A DNA stretch of 64,000 nucleotides, taken from positions 1 to 64,000 of the forward strand of contig CAYYAQ010000003.1 of the NCBI GenBank assembly GCA_964469555.1, in the 5' to 3' direction. Numbering within the stretch: position 1 is the first letter of the stretch; each line of letters opens with the position of its first letter. Source of the DNA: CAYYAQ01 sp964469555 (GTDB taxonomy: Bacteria; Planctomycetota; UBA1135; UBA2386). Positions 1 to 8,171 of this stretch are shown piece by piece. Position numbers and translations under genes: made by a program. The notes under the pieces are model-generated. The model worked only from the letters and a program-made list of their open reading frames with translations, was not told the origin of the DNA and made no database searches.

Positions 1-1
1 C

Positions 2-235
2 CGGATCAAGGTCGAGAGCCTGATCATCCAGGCGAAGATCGCGAAGGAGTTCAGCGGAATCACGCTGAAAATCTCTGGTGTGCTCGTCAACGCGATTGGC
101 AAGTCCGGTGTAATCCTCAACGGTGAAGTCTTCGAGGAGGGTGAGTACATCGACTCCGGCCTGTTCGTGAAGGCCGTGCGGCAAGAGGAGATCGAGTTCG
201 TATACAAGGGCTTCACGCTCGTGAAGACGCTGTAG
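2..235 (+). CDS. C-terminal end of a PilP/GspB-like pilus or secretion accessory protein (partial)
   Basis: The open frame enters from the left edge and ends at TAG 233-235, giving 77 residues. The tail reads ILNGEVFEEGEYIDSG, then IEFVYKGFTLVKTL. This is the beta-rich 'I-L-N-G-x-x-x-x-x-G-x-x-I ... V-x-x-G' layout of the periplasmic domains of PilP, GspB and GspC proteins, which dock on the secretin. The next gene downstream on the same strand is a secretin, so a role in the same envelope complex fits. No start is visible, and the N-terminal signal or anchor lies outside the window. The assignment rests on this short tail and on context. It could also be a PilO/PilN-type protein, but the pattern matches the PilP/GspB group better. 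Confidence 0.5.
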   Translation, partial: RIKVESLIIQAKIAKEFSGITLKISGVLVNAIGKSGVILNGEVFEEGEYIDSGLFVKAVRQEEIEFVYKGFTLVKTL

Positions 236-539
236 CAGCGCGGCTTGACTCCGCGTCGTCGCGTCCTCTCCCAGGGCAGGGCGCGTCTCGATTCCGCCCT
301 CGAATGAACGATCGTTCGACAATGACTCCCTTCGTGTGCCGAATTCGTGGCCAGGTGACGAGTATCTCGTCGATCTTGTCGCCTTGAAGGTTCGTTAACG
401 TCCCCTGTTACTGAGGGAAGCTGGCTGAATCCAACTTCAGCTCCTCGGCATCCCGCGACGAAGAAGGAGTGACCGTCAAGCGCGGGCACGCTTGTGTTTC
501 CGCGCCCCTCAGATTGTTCCCCCGGTAAGGGAAAGCCCA
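236..539. other. Intergenic stretch upstream of the secretin gene
   Basis: About 300 bases without a convincing gene. It holds a 12-base perfect palindrome (GAACGATCGTTC, 306-317) and a weak hairpin with AGCTG/CAGCT arms around 420-452. An in-frame TTG at 492 would extend the secretin upstream, but those residues do not look like a signal peptide. I see no clear -10/-35 pair. Confidence 0.5.
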
Positions 540-2351
540 ATGATGCAGGCACGAATTCCTACGCTCGTTCTCGCAGCCCTTTTTGGCGCGAGCGCACTCT
601 CCTATCTTCCGGCCCAGGAAGAAAAACCAAAGCTAGACCCGAACGACGTGCGGACTCTGGCGCCCGGTGACCGGAATACCCTCCTCACGCTGAGGCTGAA
701 GGACCGCCTCTTGAAGGATGTTGTCGAGACGATCCGCAAGAAGGTGGGGGTCAACATCATCATGGACGATGGAATTGACGAGACCGTCAGCATCGACCTC
801 GAGGATGTTCACTGGCGCACGGCGTTGAGCCTGGTAGTGGAGAAGGCGGGGTGCGTGCTGCTCGACAAGGGGGGCAGCCTCCTAAAGGTCGAGAAACCGC
901 CGCGTGTCTATTTCTCGTTCCAGAACGCACCGATTCAGCAGGTCATCGACACGATCGCGAAGATCTCCGGTGCGAACATCGTCGTGGCTCCAGAGGTCCA
1001 GGGCGTCATCAGCTTGCGCCTGCGGAACATCCCCTGGCGCGACGCACTCGATGCGACAGCGAAGACGCTCGGCTACGCGGTTGTCGAGGAGAACCGGGGT
1101 ATCCTTCGCGTTGTCCCGCGCAGCAACCTGCGTGAGGATCTCGTCACGAAGAGTTTCCAGCTGCGCTTCGTTCGACCGAAGTCGACCTACCAGCCGGTCA
1201 TCAACTCTCCGTACGTTCGGAACAACGCGCAAGCCGCCGTCGGCGGCGAATTCCAACTCGTCGGCGCCTTGCGCCGCGTCCTCACTCCGGATCTGGGCAC
1301 GCTGGAGTACTTCGAGGGCAGGAACCTGATCGTCGTGAAGGACATCAAGCCGGTCATCGATGAGATCGAGGCCATCATCAACCAGATCGATACCGAGCCG
1401 GCGCAGATCTTCATCGATGTTCGCTTCGTGACGACGGCGAATCGGGACATCCTGGAATACGGCATCGACATCGGAGACGCGGGCTGGGCGGCGCACGTCA
1501 ACGGTAGTGCGATTCCCGTTCGCTTGCCGTTCAACCTCGGCAAAGGCGGGTTCGAGGACAGCATCATCGCGGACGACACTCGATCGGGTCCATTTGCCCA
1601 GGCTGGCAACCCTGGCGCGACGACGATTCCGAACGTCATCTTCGGTGCGCTGAACTTCCAGGAAGTCACCGCGGCGCTCCGGTTGCTCAAGCAGGACGTG
1701 CACTCCGAGATCATTCAGGCGCCGAAGCTCGTCGCCCTCGATCACCAGGAAGCCACGATCTTCGTGGGTGAGACCGTCCGCTACGCGCAGGCTCGCGCCG
1801 AGCAGGGCCAGGCCGGTGGCCTGCAGCTCGTCGTCGAGGAAGCGCCGAACTCACCGGTCAGCGTCGGCTTCCAGCTCCTCGTCGTGCCGCACATCGTGCC
1901 GGGCACGGACAAGATCATCATGGATGTCATCCCGCAGTCGGATGCTCTCTCGGGCACCGGTTCGAGCGCTCTGGCTCCGGCGGGCTTCGATGTGTTCACG
2001 GTGGGTTCGGGAAGCGGTGACGGGCAGATCGCCCTGCCCCGCGTCTCCTCGAGCACCATCGCGACCCAGGTCCTCCTTCGTTCGGGGCAGACCGCCGTGC
2101 TCGGCGGCTTGATGACCGACACGGTCTCGGACACCGTGACCCAGCTCCCGCTCCTCGGCGACATCCCGTTGCTCGGTTGGTTGTTCAAGCACAAGAACAC
2201 GAACAAGACCCGCACGAGTCTGATCGTCTTCGTCACGCCGCAGCTGATTCGCAGCCCGGAAGAGGTCGACGAGAACATTCGCCGCATGATGCGCGAACGC
2301 GAAGAGATGGTCGAAGCGGAACGCCGCGCGATCTTCGGAGGCGGCAAGTAG
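540..2351 (+). CDS. pilQ: Secretin of the type IV pilus / type II secretion family (PilQ/GspD-like)
   Basis: A 603-residue outer-membrane secretin that would form the gated pore through which a pilus or pseudopilus passes. ATG 540 is chosen because AAGGGA lies 8-9 bases upstream and the protein then starts with a normal signal peptide ending near LPAQ. Two STN/secretin N-type repeats follow: about residues 50-105 (VVETIRKKVGVNII ... VHWRTALSLV) and 125-200 (QVIDTIAKISGANIV ... IPWRDALDATAK). The C-terminal beta-barrel domain carries the typical segments LLRSGQTAVLGGLMTD, LPLLGDIPLLGWLF and RTSLIVFVTPQLI. It follows a PilP/GspB-like gene. The pilus ATPases, platform protein, peptidase and pilin are encoded elsewhere in the window. 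I favour PilQ over GspD because the rest of the set is pilus-like, but a GspC-like gene at 8172 keeps GspD possible. Confidence 0.88.
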   Translation: MMQARIPTLVLAALFGASALSYLPAQEEKPKLDPNDVRTLAPGDRNTLLTLRLKDRLLKDVVETIRKKVGVNIIMDDGIDETVSIDLEDVHWRTALSLVVEKAGCVLLDKGGSLLKVEKPPRVYFSFQNAPIQQVIDTIAKISGANIVVAPEVQGVISLRLRNIPWRDALDATAKTLGYAVVEENRGILRVVPRSNLREDLVTKSFQLRFVRPKSTYQPVINSPYVRNNAQAAVGGEFQLVGALRRVLTPDLGTLEYFEGRNLIVVKDIKPVIDEIEAIINQIDTEPAQIFIDVRFVTTANRDILEYGIDIGDAGWAAHVNGSAIPVRLPFNLGKGGFEDSIIADDTRSGPFAQAGNPGATTIPNVIFGALNFQEVTAALRLLKQDVHSEIIQAPKLVALDHQEATIFVGETVRYAQARAEQGQAGGLQLVVEEAPNSPVSVGFQLLVVPHIVPGTDKIIMDVIPQSDALSGTGSSALAPAGFDVFTVGSGSGDGQIALPRVSSSTIATQVLLRSGQTAVLGGLMTDTVSDTVTQLPLLGDIPLLGWLFKHKNTNKTRTSLIVFVTPQLIRSPEEVDENIRRMMREREEMVEAERRAIFGGGK

Positions 2352-3172
2352 CCGTCCACCGTCTCCTATACGGAGCACCTGTGGCAGCGACCTCGCTGGA
2401 GACATCTCTTGCTTGAGAACGCATAGGCTCATCACGAAGCGGTCGCCAGGGCGAAGTCCCCGGCGGTCGCGGTCCGGCGAGCCGCCCCAGCCGCCGTCAT
2501 CCTCGGCGTGCCAACCCGCCAAATCCCCCCTGGATCCGGCCCTGGCAGGCCCCAGCCGCCGCCCGGGAGGGACGGTCTACTCCGAAGTTGTGTGCGGTCC
2601 GCCCTTTCCGTATGATGTGAACACGCCCTGTTTCGACAGGGCTGGCCCTGTCCGAGGGCGCACTCGTCGACGCCTTGTCGCGTCCCGAAGCCGCGGAGAC
2701 ATCATGGAGTCCCCGTCGCCTCGCACCCCCGGTCGAGGCTCGAGAACAGTCATGTCGACCCCCATCCCAGGCCAAGATGGCCGAAACCTCCCGCACTCCG
2801 CCCTCCGGTGGCGCTGCGGCATGCTCCCGTCGCGCTGTGGCGGGGCGACCGGATGGGTTCGACGTTGTCCGAGGCGTCACACGAGACGCCTTTGGGTTTT
2901 TCCGGAAGTGACGGGGCGTCAAGCGTTCCGACTTCTCGCGATGAGTCGACCGATCGCGGTCGACCAGATCCGCTCATTCGCGTCCTCGATGCCCGCACGA
3001 CGGGCTGGGGGCGATGTGCCAGCTGCCGCGCGATGTCGCGCGGAGATGGTCCGATCCGGGCCCGCGCCGAGGGTGCAGGGTGGCTCGATGATCGATGCAG
3101 CGCGGTTCGCGAGGACAGCTTCCTTGTGCCGCGCCGACGCCGTCGGCGCGCTATCGACGAAGGATACAAACC
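2352..3172. other. Long non-coding stretch and leader between the secretin and the RNase G/E gene
   Basis: About 820 bases without a believable gene. The open frames on both strands are rich in Arg, Pro and Ser and lack any family motif. It contains small hairpins (for example CCCTGT-TTCG-ACAGGG near 2627-2642) and a rho-independent-type terminator at 2871-2901. The last 270 bases would be the leader of the RNase gene. Long leaders are known to carry autoregulatory structure upstream of rne in enterobacteria; whether that holds here is unknown. Confidence 0.6.
2871..2901 (+). terminator. Rho-independent-type terminator upstream of rng
   Basis: A perfect 7-bp stem, AGGCGTC (2872-2878) and GACGCCT (2885-2891), with a 6-base loop, is followed by TTGGGTTTTT on the plus strand. 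It lies 520 bases after the secretin stop and 270 bases before the rng start. It must therefore end a long 3' tail, a small RNA, or an attenuated rng leader. Confidence 0.6.
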
Positions 3173-5215
3173 GTGAAGCGAATGCTGATCAACGCCATCG
3201 ATTCCGAGGAAAGTCGGATCGCGGTGGTGGAAGACGGAGTTCTCCAGGAACTCCACGTGGAGATTGCCAACCGAGAGGCGTATCTCGGCAACATCTATAA
3301 GGGCCGGGTCGTCAACATCGAGCCCAGCATCGGGGCCGCATTCGTCAACTTTGGCGGGCGCTCCAATGGGTTCCTCCACGTGTCGGACGTGCTGCCCGCG
3401 TACGGAGGCGATGAGTTTTCCCTCGAAGACATCATCGAGGGCCGTGCCCGGGTGTCCGGAGAGGAGGGACCCGATGCGGTGCGCTCGGTCCTGACCGACG
3501 ACGACGGCGGCTCGGATGATGACGTCGACTTCGACGACGTCGACGATCCGTCCGACGAGGGTGCCTCGGACGAAGACGCCTCCGAGCAGGATCCGGATCA
3601 GGCAGAGCCTGCCGCCGATCGCGAAGAAGCCAACGCGGGCAAGCCCTCGCCGACGCGGAAGAAGCGTTCCCGGCGAGGGGGCCGCAAGCCCGTGGCGTCC
3701 GAAGCGACGGTCGCCGACGGCCCTGCGGCTTCCGCGGACGGTCCGGCGGATGAGAAGGCTGAGGACAAGGAAGGATCGGGAGGCGGCGGCGAAGATCCGG
3801 TGCTCTTCATGGCTGCCGGTCGGGGGTCCACCAAGGACACCGACGGGGAGACCGCGTCCGTGGAGCGGGTCAAGCGCGGTGGTGGGGGGCGAGACCGGCG
3901 GAACGACAAGAGCCACCGCCGAGCCAGCTCGCGGGAGTTCATGCCCCGGATGCCGATCGACCAAGTACTCAAGAAGGGTCAGGAGGTCGTCGTCCAGGTC
4001 ACGAAGGAGGGCATTGGCGCCAAGGGCCCGACGCTGACGACCTACGTGTCCTTGCCCGGTCGCTGCCTCGTGCTGATGCCGAGCCTCCCGAAGTGCGGGG
4101 TGTCCCGCAAAATCGCGAGCGACAAGGAGCGGCGACGGTTGAAGAAGATCGTCCGCGCCCTCGACGAAACGGGCCACGGCGGTCTCGGCTTCATCGTGCG
4201 CACCGCGGGCGTACTCAAGACGAAGGACGAACTCGAACGCGACCGGGACTACCTCAAGAAGATCTGGGAACTCGTCGCCCAGCGGCTCCGGGTCACCCGT
4301 GCTCCGGCGCTTCTCTACCAGGAGTCCGACCTCGTGTTGAAGGCGATGCGCGACCTGTTCGCGCCTGACATCGAGGAGGTCGTCGCCGATTCGAAGGGCG
4401 TGTTCCTCCGCATCAAGGACTTCACCGAGAAGCTGATGCCACGGATGGCGGAGCGCATCAAACGCCACGAGTCGACGACCCCGGTCTTCCACGCGTTCGG
4501 CATCGAGGTCGAAGTGCAGACTCTCTACCAGCCGAGGGTCGAGCTGAAGAGCGGCGTCTCCATCGTCGTCGACCAGACCGAGGCCCTCGTCGCGATCGAC
4601 GTGAACTCCGGCAAGTTCAAGCCGGGGACGAACCTCGAGGAGACGGCCTACCTCACCAACATCGAGGCGGTTCCTGAGATCACCCGGCAGCTGCGGCTGC
4701 GCGACCTGGGCGGCGTCATCATCATCGACTTCATCGACATGAGCCTCGAGAAGCACAAGCGCGCGGTAGAGCGCAAGCTGGTCGAGTGCATGAAGGGCGA
4801 CAAGGCCCGCATCAAGATCGGTCGAATCTCGCCGTTCGGCATGATGGAGCTGACCCGCCAGCGGGTTGGCCCGGGTCTCAAGCGAACCGTGTTCAACACC
4901 TGCACCCACTGCGACGGCGCGGGCATGTCCCGGACAGCCCAGAGCAAGGCCCTGTCGGTGATGCGCGACGTCCGCGCGATCCTCCATCTCAAGGGCTTCT
5001 CGGTCCTGCAGGTGTTCGTGGCGCCCCCCGTGAACGACTTCCTCGTCAATTCCAAGCGCCGGACGATCCTCGATCTCGAGGAGGATGTCGGCAAGAGCAT
5101 CATTGTGCGCAGCGAGCCGAGCTACCCCGTCGATGTGGTCCACTACCGGTTCCTCACGGCGGATGGCCAGGAGGCGAAGGTCGTGATTCCAGCTGGACTT
5201 GGGGTCAAGAAATAG
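3173..5215 (+). CDS. rng: Ribonuclease E/G family endoribonuclease with a long charged insertion
   Basis: A 680-residue endoribonuclease of the RNase E/G family, acting in rRNA processing and mRNA decay. GTG 3173 is preferred because GAAGGA lies 8 bases upstream; ATG 3182 is the alternative. The N-terminal S1 part (ANREAYLGNIYKGRVVNIEP, GAAFVNFGG, GFLHVSD) is interrupted at about residues 75-258 by a low-complexity Asp/Glu-rich then Arg/Lys/Gly-rich segment. It resumes with KKGQEVVVQVTKEGIG. The DNase-I-like catalytic part keeps both metal-binding aspartates, D476 in VAIDVNSG and D519 in VIIIDFIDM. The zinc link CTHC (C577, C580) is also kept. There is no long RNase E-type C-terminal scaffold, so the overall shape is RNase G-like. 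rplU follows after about 100 bases with its own likely promoter. Confidence 0.93.
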   Translation: MKRMLINAIDSEESRIAVVEDGVLQELHVEIANREAYLGNIYKGRVVNIEPSIGAAFVNFGGRSNGFLHVSDVLPAYGGDEFSLEDIIEGRARVSGEEGPDAVRSVLTDDDGGSDDDVDFDDVDDPSDEGASDEDASEQDPDQAEPAADREEANAGKPSPTRKKRSRRGGRKPVASEATVADGPAASADGPADEKAEDKEGSGGGGEDPVLFMAAGRGSTKDTDGETASVERVKRGGGGRDRRNDKSHRRASSREFMPRMPIDQVLKKGQEVVVQVTKEGIGAKGPTLTTYVSLPGRCLVLMPSLPKCGVSRKIASDKERRRLKKIVRALDETGHGGLGFIVRTAGVLKTKDELERDRDYLKKIWELVAQRLRVTRAPALLYQESDLVLKAMRDLFAPDIEEVVADSKGVFLRIKDFTEKLMPRMAERIKRHESTTPVFHAFGIEVEVQTLYQPRVELKSGVSIVVDQTEALVAIDVNSGKFKPGTNLEETAYLTNIEAVPEITRQLRLRDLGGVIIIDFIDMSLEKHKRAVERKLVECMKGDKARIKIGRISPFGMMELTRQRVGPGLKRTVFNTCTHCDGAGMSRTAQSKALSVMRDVRAILHLKGFSVLQVFVAPPVNDFLVNSKRRTILDLEEDVGKSIIVRSEPSYPVDVVHYRFLTADGQEAKVVIPAGLGVKK

Positions 5216-5254
5216 AGGCCGCGGTTTGCCTCACCGAAGGGTCCGGGCTGGGTA

Positions 5255-5282
5255 TTGATTTCGCTGCCCGTCGGGCTAGCAT
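5255..5282 (+). promoter_or_regulatory. Candidate sigma-70 promoter for rplU-rpmA-obg
   Basis: TTGATT (5255-5260), a 16-base spacer, then TAGCAT (5277-5282), about 40 bases upstream of rplU. It is the best -35/-10 pair in the gap and sits where an operon promoter is expected. It is based on sequence pattern only. Confidence 0.4.
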
Positions 5283-5321
5283 TCGGCGCCTTCCCGAGGC
5301 TCAAAGACAAGGTTTTCAGGC

Positions 5322-5636
5322 ATGTACGCCGTCGTCGACGACCGCAACAATCAGTTCCGCGCCGAACCCGGCAAACGAGTACAGCTCGCCCACAACGAGA
5401 CCCTCGAACCGGGTACGAGCATCACGTTCGACAAGATCTGCCTTGTCACCGGCGACAAGCCGCAGATCGGCTCGCCGTACTGCGATGGCGTCACCGTCAC
5501 CGCCAAGGTGATCGGCGCCGTCAAGGGCCCGAAACTCGTCATCCAGAAGATTCGGCGCCGCAAGAACAGTCGGCGTCGGACCGGCTTCCGCGCCTGTTTC
5601 ACCGAAGTCCGGATCGAGAGCATCGACGGCGTCTAG
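5322..5636 (+). CDS. rplU: 50S ribosomal protein bL21
   Basis: A 104-residue protein of normal bL21 length that binds 23S rRNA in the large subunit. It opens MYAVVDDRNNQFRAEPGKRV, a variant of the family start 'YAVIxxGGKQYRVxxGD', and the C-terminal half has IQKIRRRKNSRRRTGFR, matching the family's basic 'xKxRRRKxYRRxxGHR' block. It is the first gene of the nearly universal rplU-rpmA-obg order, with 12 bases before rpmA. The usual GGKQ motif at residues 8-11 is degenerate (DRNNQ), a mild oddity. Confidence 0.95.
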   Translation: MYAVVDDRNNQFRAEPGKRVQLAHNETLEPGTSITFDKICLVTGDKPQIGSPYCDGVTVTAKVIGAVKGPKLVIQKIRRRKNSRRRTGFRACFTEVRIESIDGV

Positions 5637-5648
5637 GAGGCAATCCAA

Positions 5649-5909
5649 ATGGCACACAAAAAAGGACAGGGCTCGACCAGAAACGGGAGCGACTCGAACC
5701 CGCAGTTCCGTGGCGTGAAGCGCTTCGGTGGTGAGAGCGTCACCGCGGGTACCATCCTGGTTCGCCAGTGTGGCACCTGGTTCAAGGCTGGCAAGAACGT
5801 CAAGCGCGCGAACGACGACACCCTATTCGCCCTGCACCCCGGGAAGGTTCGGTTCACGAGCAACCGCAAGGTTCACATCGACCTGACCCCAGAGAACGCG
5901 AACAACTAG
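5649..5909 (+). CDS. rpmA: 50S ribosomal protein bL27
   Basis: An 86-residue bL27, located near the peptidyl transferase centre. It starts directly with [19 protein letters not shown], the hallmark AHKKGxGSxxNGRDSxxxxLGxK start without an N-terminal cleavage extension. It continues [18 protein letters not shown] and HPGKVRF, all standard. A good ribosome-binding site (TAGGAGG) lies about 8 bases upstream, at the end of rplU. obg follows after 33 bases. Confidence 0.96.
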   Translation: MAHKKGQGSTRNGSDSNPQFRGVKRFGGESVTAGTILVRQCGTWFKAGKNVKRANDDTLFALHPGKVRFTSNRKVHIDLTPENANN

Positions 5910-5942
5910 CGTTCTCCCCGCCGGCCCTCCGGCACCGCAGCC

Positions 5943-6929
5943 ATGTTTCTCGACGAGTACGAACTCAAGGCGGTCGGGGGGAAGGGCGGCGATGGTTGCT
6001 GTTCGTTTCGACGTGAGAAGTACGCACCTCGCGGCGGGCCCGACGGTGGCGATGGTGGTCGTGGTGGTGATGTTGTCTTCATGCCGACCATCCACCGCAA
6101 CACGCTCTACCACTTGGGCGGCGCGCGGCAACACGAGGCGGAAAAGGGCCGACAAGGCACCAGCGCAGACTGCAGCGGCCGCAAGGGTGCGGACCTCGTG
6201 CTCGAGATCCCGGTGGGGACCGTGATCTACGACGCGGAGCGCGGCAACCTCCTGAAAGACCTCGATCAGGCCGGCGAGAGTTTCGTCGTCTCGCGAGGTG
6301 GCAAGGGTGGCCGCGGCAACGCGAAGTTCAAGACCGCCACGAATCGCGTGCCGCGGACGTTCGAGCAGGGCCTGCTCGGGGAGGAACGCAGCGTGCGGCT
6401 GAGCTTGAAGCTGATCGCCGACGTCGGGCTCATCGGACTACCCAACGCGGGCAAGTCGACGCTGATGTCGACGCTGTCGAAGGCACGTCCCAAGATCGCG
6501 GACTATCCGTTCACGACCCTCGAACCGTGCCTGGGCATCGTGCCCGGTCGCGACTCCGACTCGTTCGTCATGGCCGACATCCCCGGCCTGATCGAGGGCG
6601 CTCACCAGGGGAAGGGGCTCGGCGACAAGTTCCTCCGCCACGTCGAGCGTACGCGGGTGCTCCTCCACCTCGTCGACTGCTGCTCTGGCGCGAGCGAAGA
6701 GCCCGAGACCGCTTATCGCGTGATTCGGGCCGAGCTAGCGGGTTACAGCGATGATCTCGCGTCTCGCCCTTCCCTCGTCGTGGCGACGAAGGTCGAGGAT
6801 GACGCCAGCCTGGAACGTGGTCGCCAGCTGCAGGAGGCGATCGGCCAACGAGTAGTGCCGATATCCGCAGCGACCCGTCGAGGATTACCACAGATGATCG
6901 ATGCCGTGACCCCCTTCGTGCGGGGCTGA
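5943..6929 (+). CDS. obg: GTPase Obg/CgtA, ribosome-assembly factor, with an altered G4 motif
   Basis: A 328-residue Obg GTPase, a late 50S assembly and stress factor. The N-terminal Obg fold has the glycine-rich loops GGKGGDGCCSFRREKY, GGPDGGDGGRGGDV and RGGKGGRGNAKF. The G domain shows G1 GLPNAGKST, the switch TTLEPCLG, G3 DIPGLIEGAHQGKGLG and G5 ISAAT. The G4 site reads T282-K-V-E285 instead of NKxD/TKxD, so the guanine-contacting aspartate is a glutamate. There is no C-terminal OCT or TGS domain, giving the short form of the family. It is the third gene of the rplU-rpmA-obg set. Confidence 0.94.
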   Translation: MFLDEYELKAVGGKGGDGCCSFRREKYAPRGGPDGGDGGRGGDVVFMPTIHRNTLYHLGGARQHEAEKGRQGTSADCSGRKGADLVLEIPVGTVIYDAERGNLLKDLDQAGESFVVSRGGKGGRGNAKFKTATNRVPRTFEQGLLGEERSVRLSLKLIADVGLIGLPNAGKSTLMSTLSKARPKIADYPFTTLEPCLGIVPGRDSDSFVMADIPGLIEGAHQGKGLGDKFLRHVERTRVLLHLVDCCSGASEEPETAYRVIRAELAGYSDDLASRPSLVVATKVEDDASLERGRQLQEAIGQRVVPISAATRRGLPQMIDAVTPFVRG

Positions 6930-6991
6930 CCGGTCTTCGACCGCGGGTTCGTTGCACCTGGCACCTCGATCGTGCCGATAGATCCAACGAT

Positions 6992-7964
6992 ATGGCCGAG
7001 GTAATCAACGAACCGAGCCTGAAGGGGCTTCTACAGATCATGCAGAAGGAGGGGGCATCCGACCTCTTCCTCAAGGCCGGGGGTTGCCCGGGGATGCGCG
7101 TCGCCGGCGCGATTCGCTTCGTGGGGGATCAACCGCTCAATCATGAGGTTCTCGTGACCTACCTCGAGCAGGTCCTGGATCGTCGAGGCCTCGACGAGTT
7201 TCGTCGCGCCGGCGCCACGGACCGCGCCCTATCCATCCCGGGCGTCGGTCGGTTCCGCTGCAATGCGTTTCATCAGTGCGGCGACGTCGGGATGGTGTTC
7301 CGGTGCGTGAAGAGCGAGATCCCGTCGTTCAAGGACCTGAACCTCCCCGCCGACCCGCTCAAGCGGCTGGCACAGCGCAAGCGCGGCCTCGTCCTGGCGA
7401 CGGGTGTTGCCGGTGCGGGCAAGTCGACCACCCTCGGCGCGATGATCGAGCACATCAACCGGAACGCCCGCAAGCACGTCATCACGATCGAGGATCCGAT
7501 CGAGTTCCTCTTCGAAGACCGGTGCTCGATCATCAACCAGCGTGAGATCGGTACCGACGCCCCGAGTTTTGCCGAGGCGATGCGTTCCGCGGTGCGCCAG
7601 TCACCCGATGTGATTCTCATCGGCGAGATGCGCGACCGCGAGACCGTGGCGGCTGCGATCGCTGCTGCGGAGACCGGCCACCTCGTCTTCTCGACGCTGC
7701 ACACCGTGAACGCGGTCCAGACTGTCGAGCGGATCATCACGTTCTTCGATCCGCACCAACACGAACTGGTGCGCGCTCAGTTGTCCCTGAACCTCGCCGG
7801 CGTGATCTCGCAGCGGTTGGTGAAGACCAAGGAGGGCAAGTCGATGGTGCCCGCGATCGAGTTGCTGATCAGCACGCCGACGGTGCGCGATCTGCTCGCG
7901 AGCGGTGACACCCGGAACCTCCCGAAGGCGCTCGAGGAGGGCGGCTACTACGGGACGATGACCT
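6992..7964 (+). CDS. PilT/PilU-like pilus retraction ATPase (3' end lost in an assembly gap)
   Basis: A hexameric secretion ATPase of the PilT family, 324 codons readable before the N run. It has the PilT N-terminal start (LLQIMQKEGASDLFLKAGG), Walker A GVAGAGKSTT, the Asp box VITIEDPIEFLFEDR, Walker B PDVILIGEMRD and the His box ETGHLVFSTLHT. The core ends RNLPKALEEGGYYGTMT; about 30 more residues normally follow in this family, so the true end is inside or beyond the gap. A second, complete PilT lies at 23080, and this copy differs enough to be a PilU-like paralogue. It sits 62 bases after obg. Confidence 0.9.
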
Positions 7965-7978
7965 NNNNNNNNNNNNNN
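7965..7978. other. Assembly gap (14 N)
   Basis: A run of 14 N breaks the end of the PilT-like gene. The bases just after it (AGAGTCCGGGGCGCGGGTC, then TTTTT, 7979-8002) look like the right arm of a strong terminator whose left arm would fall in the gap. The true gap length is therefore unknown. Confidence 0.95.
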
Positions 7979-8037
7979 AGAGTCCGGGGCGCGGGTCTTT
8001 TTGCCCCGGTGACGATCTCACGGGAATAAGACCCGCG
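7979..8037 (+). terminator. Probable terminator arm and alternative stems next to the gap
   Basis: After the gap a GC-rich arm ending GCGGGTC is followed at once by TTTTT (7998-8002), the usual layout of a rho-independent terminator's right arm. Within the visible bases CCGGGGC (7984-7990) can also pair with GCCCCGG (8003-8009), and GCGGGTC (7991-7997) with GACCCGC (8030-8036). The left arm of the first structure is inferred, not seen. Confidence 0.4.
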
Positions 8038-8171
8038 ACCCCCCGTCCGACCCAATGATGGCTGGATTCGCGGGTCCGGACGCCAGACCGCAACGTGACC
8101 TGTCGCGGGAGGCTGGCTAGACTGAACGGACCACCCGGCCTGACATTTTCGAGTCCCGGACCGACGCGTTC

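Noticed and set aside
306..317. Perfect 12-base palindrome GAACGATCGTTC as an operator
   Set aside because: Palindromes of this length are expected about 16 times by chance in 64 kb, and no second copy or promoter was seen near it.
2413..3300. Long plus-strand open frame ahead of RNase G/E
   Set aside because: Residues are dominated by Arg, Pro and Ser with no motif, it crosses a terminator and runs into rng in the wrong frame; it is a product of high GC content.
2750..5143. 797-residue minus-strand open frame opposite rng
   Set aside because: It mirrors the rng coding frame, is rich in Arg/Asp/His/Leu and shows no family signature; an antisense shadow.
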